A stretch of 49,491 bases of DNA from a virus: positions 1-49,491 of IMG/VR virus record IMGVR_UViG_3300010375_000023; one strand, given 5' to 3'. Of this stretch, positions 43,757-49,491 are shown one piece after another. Numbering within the stretch: position 1 is the stretch's first letter; every line of letters begins with the position of its first letter. The translations under genes were made by a program, and so were the position numbers. The notes below the pieces were generated by a model. It saw only the letters and a program-made list of their open reading frames with translations, had not been told where the DNA came from and ran no database searches.

Positions 43757-44056
43757 ATGCGAAGACCCAAACGGAAGCTCCCAGATTGCATCTGCGCACT
43801 CCCAGAATGTCAAAGGCCCTTCGTAGGATATCCAGGAGGGCTCAATCGTTTCTGCTCGCTCTACTGCATGTCCATTGGGAGGGAGAGGCCTTACCACAAA
43901 GAGCTGACTGTGGTTAGCGTACACGCAATGCGGATGGATGGGATCTCAGCAAGAGTGATTGCGGAGGAGCTAGGATTAGTCTCCAGGAATGCTGTGTACG
44001 GCATAGCATTCAGAAAGCACCTCCCAAAGTCAGCACGAAAGATCAGGAGCGTATGA
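43757..44056 (+). CDS. Zinc-finger plus HTH protein
   Basis: AGGAGGAAG precedes the ATG. The 99-residue protein has a Cys-x4-Cys motif (CALPEC, about 13-18) and FCSLYC at about 32-37, a zinc ribbon. A helix-turn-helix (HAMRMDGISARVIAEELGLV, then SRNAVYGIAFRKHL) follows. It resembles GcrA-type or transposase-linked DNA-binding proteins. Its stop overlaps the polymerase start by 4 bp. A regulator of the polymerase operon is plausible. Confidence 0.78.
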   Translation: MRRPKRKLPDCICALPECQRPFVGYPGGLNRFCSLYCMSIGRERPYHKELTVVSVHAMRMDGISARVIAEELGLVSRNAVYGIAFRKHLPKSARKIRSV

Positions 44057-46737
44057 AGCTAGCAGGACCATCCTACGAATATGCTACAGAGCTCCCTTCA
44101 TGTGCTCTCTGCCCTTATGGAGGACCTCGAGTGGGGAGCAGAGGCAATCCTCAAGCTAAGGTTGTGTTCATCGGGGAGGCTCCTGGCGCTCAGGAGTTGA
44201 CTCACGGGATCCCATTGGTGGGTCCATCAGGTGAAGTGTTCTGGAGGACATTGCCTCCAGATGCGCCGTTGGACGACATACTGATCCTTAACGCTTGCCA
44301 GTGCTTGCCACCGAGATCGAAGGACACTGCGAAGAACACTGCTGCTGTTGCCAGAGGAGCTCAAGCATGTCATGCAAGGCTCATGATGCAGGTAGAGGAG
44401 TTCCCAAGGTCCTTGATTGTGGCGATGGGGAATCATGCATTACGTTCATTAACCTTGAACAATTCTTGGAAGATCACCCAGATTCGGGGACAATTATTAC
44501 AGTACGCTGGTTCGGCGATTGGGCTATTACCTATATTGCACCCAGCAGCTTTGTTGAGGGGTACAGGGAACTACAGACAGTTCCGAGAGGACATCCTCTA
44601 TGCGTTCGATTTACTGCGTGGGATCCCGAGGAGGTCCCCAGTCACCCCTAGGTACTTCGTAGCACGCCATAAGTACCATGTGGCACAGATTTGTAACTCG
44701 TTGATATCTAAGACGTATATCGCGTTAGATACTGAGACAGGAGGATTCAATCACCTCACTGATGAAATCCTTGCTGTTGGCCTGTGTGCTGATGCTGATT
44801 TGGTATATATTGTGCCAGGTGATCTCACCAGATACCTCAAACCCCTCTTCAGTAACGGTGATCTTTCTGGGCCTAAGTTCATATGGCACAACGGCAAGTT
44901 CGATATGCGCTTCATGCGTAGGCCCGATGCAGTAGGAGAGGCGGCTAGATGTGATGAAGACACCATGCTGCTTAGCTACACTCTGGATGAACAGGGAGGC
45001 ATACACGACCTTGAGCAGGTTGGAAATGACCTTATTGGAGCGCCTGACTATAAACACATGCTCAAGCCTTACCTGCCCAATAAGAAGACTAGTTACCGTG
45101 CTATCCCAAAGCCCATCCTGTATCGATACCTAGCACTGGACACCTCAAACACAAGACAGATCTTTGACGTTCTGCGCCCTCGTGTTAGCTCCGACGCCAA
45201 GCTGGAGAAGTGCTACACACGAGTCCTAATGGCAGCTAGCGAGTTCCTCTATAGGGTAGAGCAACAAGGTATAATGGTATGCCCTAACAGAGTGAAGCAT
45301 CAGGCTAAAGTCCTTCAGCAAGGCATTGATGATTCGAACAGTCGTCTTCAAAATGCCGCAGTTAAGGCTGGATCGAACGTTGAGATCAATCCTAACTCCC
45401 CGCAGCAGCTTGCGGTTCTACTCTTCGACAGGCTCCGGCTGAAGAGTCCAAAGGCTGGAGAGAGATCGACAGCTAAGGGCATTCTTGAAAAGCTGCCTAA
45501 GCACCCTGTGGTTGAGGCTATCAGTGATTACCGGAAGGCCAAGAAGGCGAAGAGTACCTATGTTGACTCCCTCGTCAAGAACGTCAACATCGATGGGAGA
45601 GTTCATGCGACATACCTCATCCACGGAACTAGAAGTGGACGCCTTTCAAGCCGCGGACCTAATATGCAAAATATTCCTCGTGGGACTGCTATTCGGTCTA
45701 TGTACATGGCTGCTCCGCATCACGTATTCATTAAGGCAGATCTTAACCAAGCAGAGCTGAGATCTCTTGCAGTTCTATCAGGAGACGATTACCTCCTAGA
45801 GGTCTATGCACCAGGTTCTAAACGAAAGCTCCACTGGGAGACTGCTGCAGACTTCTATCCAGGATGGGAGAGACTAGATCCTAAGCAAGGTGTTGGATTA
45901 GATCAGCTGATGAGAGCCAAGGCAGTGAACTTCGGTATTGTATACGGCCGCCAAGCGCCTTCTCTTGCAGCCGAGTTCAGTATCCCAGTACTAGAAGCAC
46001 AGAGATGGATTAACAAGTGGAGGGATCGTTCTCCCAAAGCGTGGGACTTCATCGAGAAGTGTCGACAGGCTCCCATCCAAGGATATAATCTGGTAACATT
46101 GTTTGGAAGGAAGAAGAGACACTGGCTGGTAACACAGGAGAACCTGATAGGGCTACAGAATGAGGCAGCTAACTTCCCTCACCAGTCTATAGCACATGAC
46201 ATCTGCTTGCTGGGTGGTGCGAAGGCAGAACCTATTCTAAGGCCCTTCGGAGTACACCCTGTGAATGAGGTGCATGATGAGATCATGTTCGAATGCCCAG
46301 ACATCCCGGAGCTGATTGCGTATGCAAAGTACGTGATCATAAGGTGTATGGAGTCTATAGCTCCTGAGTGGGGGCTTACCAGAATACCCTTCATAGCTGA
46401 GGCAGATGTGGGGAGGAGATGGAATATCTACCGCAATCCGAAATTGAAGGAGTTCCGATATGAATACTCCCCTGATGACTCAGACAGATGGTGGGAGCCT
46501 AATAGTTCCGTCAGAGCTGCCTATCTACAGACAGAGACAGATCCCAATACGCATAAGGACTCAAGCATATTGGGCAGTAAGCAGGGGATGGAGACATCCA
46601 GAGTCCTCTGGGATAAGACTGGACTTGGCTATGAGCCTGATACAGACGGGACTGATGGGGACGAATCCGACCTCCAACAGGGTCTTGTATGGGGCCCTCC
46701 TCCTTCTTCGCAACCAGATCACCGAGACTATGAATAG
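44053..46737 (+). CDS. Uracil-DNA glycosylase fused to DNA polymerase I
   Basis: The 894-residue protein starts with a family 4/5 uracil-DNA glycosylase: Cys pair SCALC (17, 20), GEAPGAQE (about 41-48), ACQC (82-84) and LHPAALLRG (about 162-170). A 3'-5' exonuclease (DTETGG with Asp226 and Glu228; HNGKFDMRF with Asp284; YLALDT) and a PolA palm follow. Motif A is ADLNQAELR (Asp563), motif B RAKAVNFGIVYG (Lys623) and motif C VHDEIMFE (Asp742). Here Asn-Gln replaces the usual Tyr-Ser in motif A. About 80 acidic residues follow motif C. The enzyme could remove uracil as it copies, or its UDG part may instead be structural. Confidence 0.93.
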   Translation: MKLAGPSYEYATELPSCALCPYGGPRVGSRGNPQAKVVFIGEAPGAQELTHGIPLVGPSGEVFWRTLPPDAPLDDILILNACQCLPPRSKDTAKNTAAVARGAQACHARLMMQVEEFPRSLIVAMGNHALRSLTLNNSWKITQIRGQLLQYAGSAIGLLPILHPAALLRGTGNYRQFREDILYAFDLLRGIPRRSPVTPRYFVARHKYHVAQICNSLISKTYIALDTETGGFNHLTDEILAVGLCADADLVYIVPGDLTRYLKPLFSNGDLSGPKFIWHNGKFDMRFMRRPDAVGEAARCDEDTMLLSYTLDEQGGIHDLEQVGNDLIGAPDYKHMLKPYLPNKKTSYRAIPKPILYRYLALDTSNTRQIFDVLRPRVSSDAKLEKCYTRVLMAASEFLYRVEQQGIMVCPNRVKHQAKVLQQGIDDSNSRLQNAAVKAGSNVEINPNSPQQLAVLLFDRLRLKSPKAGERSTAKGILEKLPKHPVVEAISDYRKAKKAKSTYVDSLVKNVNIDGRVHATYLIHGTRSGRLSSRGPNMQNIPRGTAIRSMYMAAPHHVFIKADLNQAELRSLAVLSGDDYLLEVYAPGSKRKLHWETAADFYPGWERLDPKQGVGLDQLMRAKAVNFGIVYGRQAPSLAAEFSIPVLEAQRWINKWRDRSPKAWDFIEKCRQAPIQGYNLVTLFGRKKRHWLVTQENLIGLQNEAANFPHQSIAHDICLLGGAKAEPILRPFGVHPVNEVHDEIMFECPDIPELIAYAKYVIIRCMESIAPEWGLTRIPFIAEADVGRRWNIYRNPKLKEFRYEYSPDDSDRWWEPNSSVRAAYLQTETDPNTHKDSSILGSKQGMETSRVLWDKTGLGYEPDTDGTDGDESDLQQGLVWGPPPSSQPDHRDYE

Positions 46738-46751
46738 GAGCTAGACAGACA

Positions 46752-47195
46752 ATGGAAGTATACTCGGTACTCACCCGTGAGGATGCCCAGACACACGTCA
46801 GGAGCATAGCGTTTGAGAATGACTCTGCCGCAGCACCTGTTAGGATCCAGAAGCTATGTCTGCAGTGCCACTCACTCGCAAACTCCATGGGCTGGTGGGT
46901 CAATCCATCGACAGGAGAAGCTATCTGGCGTAACTTCGGGGAGATGATAGCCCTCATCCATAGTGAGCTGTCAGAGGCCCTTGAAGGAGCTCGAAAGAAC
47001 CTCCCCAGCGATCACATTGAGGGCTTCAGCATGGTCGAGGAAGAGCTTGCTGATGCTCTCATCCGCATCTTCGATCTTGCCGGAGCGATGGACCTTAATC
47101 TAGGAGAGGCCTTCCAAAGGAAGATGGAATACAACCAACATCGGGAGGATCACAAGCTCCACAATCGTTCTCAGGAGGGCGGTAAGAAGTTCTAA
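46752..47195 (+). CDS. MazG-like NTP pyrophosphohydrolase
   Basis: The 147-residue protein has the all-alpha pattern with metal-binding acids: GEMIALIHSELSEALEGARK (Glu72, Glu75) and VEEELADALIRIFDL (Glu98, Asp101). MazG-like enzymes cleave NTPs, dUTP-like nucleotides or alarmones. AGGAGC precedes the ATG. It is the last gene of the rightward block. Any transcript would run into the convergent leftward gene at 47223. Confidence 0.82.
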   Translation: MEVYSVLTREDAQTHVRSIAFENDSAAAPVRIQKLCLQCHSLANSMGWWVNPSTGEAIWRNFGEMIALIHSELSEALEGARKNLPSDHIEGFSMVEEELADALIRIFDLAGAMDLNLGEAFQRKMEYNQHREDHKLHNRSQEGGKKF

Positions 47196-47216
47196 GTTCT
47201 AAGAAGTTCTAAGAGC
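47192..47216. repeat. AAGTTCT repeat between convergent genes
   Basis: Three or four AAGTTCT units fill the 27-bp gap between the last rightward gene and the leftward fibre gene. I see no hairpin terminator for either strand. Confidence 0.75.
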
Positions 47217-47222
47217 TCTCCC

Positions 47223-48413
47223 TCAACCAAAGAACATACCGTAGGCTGGATAACTGGAGCCGACGGCGACTGCAGGGCGGTAAATGATAACGAGAATACC
47301 TTGTGCGCCGTCACCTCCCAGGCTTGAGTTTGCACCACCGCCTCCGCCGCCGCTTCCGTAGAGACCTCCCGCGCCGCCCGCGCCGGAATTGCCTCCCGTT
47401 GCGCCGACGCCACCACCACCGCCGCCTCCTGGGCCGTGCGTCGCGTCCCAAGCGCTATCTTGGCCGGGCCCTCCAGCACCTCCCGAAGCGTTTACACCGC
47501 CGGAGCGTCCACCACCACCGCCTGAGCCAAGTGTGCCAGCAGTGTGCGCTGCGCCTCCAGCCGTCCCCATCCCCGACGCACCGCCTAGACTTGTTGATGT
47601 CCCCGATAAACCAACAGAACCACCCGCAGGAGTATTTCCCGCGCCGCCACCACCTCCCGCCGGACCTGAGCCGTTACCTTGACCGCCGCCGCCTCCAGTC
47701 CCTCCCGGCCCTGCCGCACCACCTCCACCTGACGCCCCGAATTGACCGGCGAGCTTCCCGGCGCCGAAGCCTCCAGCACGAACTACTGTCGTGCCGACAT
47801 CGTTGGTCGTCGCAGTCGCCGCGTTGGAAGTTGTCCCGGTCGCAGCGGCACCCCCGAGCGCTCCACAGTAGGAAGTCGCGAGGCTAGAACCGCCAAGCCA
47901 AGACGAACCTCCTCCCGTCGCCGGCTGACCTCTAGAACCTCCAGGGCCGATCGCGCAGTTCAGTACCGCGCCGGGAGTTAGTGTGACATTGCTAGACTTC
48001 GCATAGTGACCTGCCTCGCCTCCCGTTCCACCTACGCCGCTCAGAAGATCTTGTCCGCCTCCTCCACCGCCGATCGCCTCGATCGAGTTGTCAGCATTGT
48101 TCCAATCGCTCGGCACCGTCCAGGTGGTCGTCGCGGTATTCGTAATGAAGATGAGGATTTGCGGGACGAGCTTGAGCCAAGCTTCGACGCCAACCTGAGT
48201 AACGACAACAGAAGACAGGCCCGCCGCCCACGCCTCCACACCCATTTGGGTGACGATGAGCTGATGCGGGCCATCCAGTACCGCGTAGGCGACCTCTTTC
48301 GAGAGCTGCAGGCCCGTCTGATCGAGTACAACGTAGGTGACGAGCTTCGATATCTGAAGCCCGCTCTGGTTGAGCGCATTATAGGTGACGAGCTTGCTGA
48401 GTGACTCGGACAT
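47223..48413 (-). CDS. Glycine-rich tail fibre or adhesin
   Basis: The 396-residue product begins with short internal repeats (LSKLVTYNALNQSGLQ / ISKLVTYVVLDQTGLQ / LSKEVAYAVLDGP, then VTQMGVEAW / VTQVGVEAW). After about residue 95 it is dominated by Gly with Ala, Ser and Thr (polyGly runs such as GGGGGGVGA), as in glycine-rich phage receptor-binding tips. It lies 7 bp downstream of another fibre gene. The Gly-rich part (about 110-385) probably forms a polyglycine-II-like or trimeric fold that binds the host surface. Confidence 0.83.
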   Translation of the reverse strand: MSESLSKLVTYNALNQSGLQISKLVTYVVLDQTGLQLSKEVAYAVLDGPHQLIVTQMGVEAWAAGLSSVVVTQVGVEAWLKLVPQILIFITNTATTTWTVPSDWNNADNSIEAIGGGGGGQDLLSGVGGTGGEAGHYAKSSNVTLTPGAVLNCAIGPGGSRGQPATGGGSSWLGGSSLATSYCGALGGAAATGTTSNAATATTNDVGTTVVRAGGFGAGKLAGQFGASGGGGAAGPGGTGGGGGQGNGSGPAGGGGGAGNTPAGGSVGLSGTSTSLGGASGMGTAGGAAHTAGTLGSGGGGGRSGGVNASGGAGGPGQDSAWDATHGPGGGGGGGVGATGGNSGAGGAGGLYGSGGGGGGANSSLGGDGAQGILVIIYRPAVAVGSSYPAYGMFFG

Positions 48414-48419
48414 GAGAGA

Positions 48420-49451
48420 CTACGCCAGGCTCTCGATACCTGCGTTGATAAGATCCCCAACCGCCCAGGCCGCTGAGGTCTGCGGGTTGGTCGCCCAGTT
48501 ATTTGCGAAGTTCTGAAACGACGTGATAGGCGCGACTGACCCGGTGACATGATCAGTCCCATCAACCGTTCGCACCAGCCACTCGAAATGCTGCGGACCG
48601 GTGGCGCCTCGCGAGACGCGAGCCTCTTGTTGCACCGAGCTGATCGTCCAGGTTCCAGTCGGCAGAGTGGTCGAGACGGTCCACTCGGAGAGAGAATTGT
48701 TGCTGCTGGTGGCTACTAAGGTCGCGTCGCTAGTCAGTACTTCGTTGATGTTGGCGACCGTGTTCGGCGTCCAGCTCTGCGTATTGCCTGCTGCGACCGG
48801 CGGGATCGTAAATACCGCTGCGCCAAGCGTCGTCGAGTCGCGGATCAGAACTTCAGACCATCCAGTGTTATGTCCCGTATTGGCGCTGGTGGTTTGCGAG
48901 AAATCCGCTTGCGCTAATGTCGTGGCGCTATCGGTCGTGACATCGACGCCGGCACCTGTATCAGCGACATTGACGCCGTCAATCCAAAGCTGACATTGCC
49001 CAGAGACAGCATAGTTGATCCATAGGTCGATGGAGGTCGGCGTGGCCTTTGCCGGCAAAGCGCCGGCCGCCGAGGTAACAAGATTGGTGAATGTCCCGGC
49101 GCTGTTGCGCTTGTCGATTTTTAGCTGACCGCTGGTCGCCGTGCCGCGAACGACTATGCGAGCCACTCCGGTTCCGTCCAACGCTCGCAATAGCGTTGCG
49201 TTCAAAGTTGTGCCGGCCGTGCTTTGTGTCGAGTATTGCCCATGAATCCAAATACTTGACGTCGCGGCAAATACGGGAGTAGTCGCACGGGCGGCGGGAG
49301 GATCCGCCGTGCTTATACTTATAGCAGCCGCTCCCACGACACCGCGAGCAAAAGCCGTTCGGTAAGAATCGCCAGTACCGAGGGTTCCGAAACCAAAACC
49401 TCCGGTCATTGTGAAGCTGAGATCCTCGCCGCCGACGAACAGATCCGTCAT
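48420..49451 (-). CDS. Fibre/appendage protein with lectin-like domain
   Basis: The 343-residue protein has an N-terminal region of Gly/Phe/Ser-rich start (VGGEDLSFTMTGGFGFGTLG) and a central beta-sandwich-like part (about 60-200: IWIHGQYS, KIDKRNSAGTFTNLVTSA, LWINYAVSGQCQLWIDGVNV) fitting a LamG/concanavalin-like fold. A C-terminal beta domain follows. AGGAGATAGCAG is the ribosome site. It is the gene before the Gly-rich adhesin and should be a virion surface protein. The call is by fold pattern. Confidence 0.78.
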   Translation of the reverse strand: MTDLFVGGEDLSFTMTGGFGFGTLGTGDSYRTAFARGVVGAAAISISTADPPAARATTPVFAATSSIWIHGQYSTQSTAGTTLNATLLRALDGTGVARIVVRGTATSGQLKIDKRNSAGTFTNLVTSAAGALPAKATPTSIDLWINYAVSGQCQLWIDGVNVADTGAGVDVTTDSATTLAQADFSQTTSANTGHNTGWSEVLIRDSTTLGAAVFTIPPVAAGNTQSWTPNTVANINEVLTSDATLVATSSNNSLSEWTVSTTLPTGTWTISSVQQEARVSRGATGPQHFEWLVRTVDGTDHVTGSVAPITSFQNFANNWATNPQTSAAWAVGDLINAGIESLA

Positions 49452-49462
49452 CTGCTATCTCC

Positions 49463-49491
49463 TCATGCCGTCACGTACGGGCCGACTTGCA
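49463..49491 (-). CDS. C-terminal end of an upstream gene (partial, uncertain frame)
   Basis: The last bases give three possible frames on the minus strand. The frame ending QVGPYVTA then TGA (49463) looks most like the end of a phage structural protein. Only eight residues can be read, so this is a weak call. Confidence 0.3.

Noticed and set aside
45262-45275. TATAAT-like boxes inside the polymerase gene
   Set aside because: They lack a -35 at the 18-bp spacing and lie within a long coding frame.
47303-48404. Long plus-strand frames rich in Arg, His and Pro opposite the Gly-rich fibre gene
   Set aside because: Composition comes from reading Gly codons backwards. There is no start context, and the minus-strand gene is convincing.
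1-49491. tRNA or rRNA genes
   Set aside because: No cloverleaf with a T-loop consensus or rRNA stretch was recognised by eye; a dedicated tRNA scan was not possible.

Overview
The window is most of the genome of a virulent, HK97-type tailed phage. It contains a portal, a large terminase, a capsid protease fused to a scaffold, replication and recombination genes, lysis genes and tail-fibre genes. I see no integrase, no excisionase with an att site, and no rRNA or tRNA. The tail tube, tape measure and most of the capsid protein are missing, so they should lie beyond the two window ends. A SleB-type endolysin, a small glycine-rich membrane protein of the DUF3309 kind and the YQHVRNVL regulator family all point weakly to an alphaproteobacterial (Rhizobiales-like) host. 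This host guess is inference only.

Layout. From 10565 leftward to 1, every gene is on the minus strand: a candidate small-terminase-like protein, two membrane or envelope proteins, a tiny membrane protein, TerL, portal, small head proteins, protease-scaffold and the start of the probable major capsid protein. A divergent control region (10566-10872) separates these from a rightward block that runs on the plus strand from 10873 to 47195. The last 2.3 kb (47223-49491) is leftward again and encodes fibre proteins. If the genome is circularly permuted, one late leftward transcript could start near 10588, pass through head and (unseen) tail genes, and end in the fibres at 47.2 kb, where it meets the early transcript head-on.

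The rightward block begins with three consecutive regulator cassettes (10.8-13.1 kb). Each has a promoter, a gene carrying the same short YQHVRNVL helix-turn-helix, and a terminator hairpin; the first two also have a small membrane-protein gene. An AT-rich island (13.13-13.62 kb) follows, then many small unknown genes (14-20 kb), among them zinc-ribbon, SWIM and twin CxxCxxCC proteins. Next come a TOPRIM primase-helicase (21.0 kb), a glycoside hydrolase (25.9 kb), a RuvC-like nuclease, a GNAT protein and a P-loop kinase. After these lie an ATP-dependent DNA ligase, a SNF2-type helicase, a Cas4/RecB-type nuclease, a Sak4-type recombinase and a DUF669 single-strand-binding protein.

From 38.1 to 43.1 kb is a counter-defence and lysis segment. 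QueC, QueD, QueE and FolE make preQ0, and a TGT/DpdA-like enzyme would insert it into DNA. They are followed by endolysin, an Acb2-like cyclic-oligonucleotide sponge, a Tad2-like (DUF2829) Thoeris inhibitor and a holin-like protein. A uracil-DNA-glycosylase/DNA polymerase I fusion and a MazG-like pyrophosphohydrolase close the block.

Ten plus-strand promoters and one minus-strand promoter share a TATAAT -10 box; nine of the eleven have an exact 18-bp spacer to a recognisable TTG-type -35, and the others deviate slightly. Many carry a CATCATTTTGACACTTGA-type box over the -35, and four have an 18-bp palindrome (CATTAA-N6-TTAATG) just upstream. A dispersed ~80-bp intergenic element (four loci), GGAC-NN-GTC repeats and many short tandem repeats at gene junctions are further unexplained structure.
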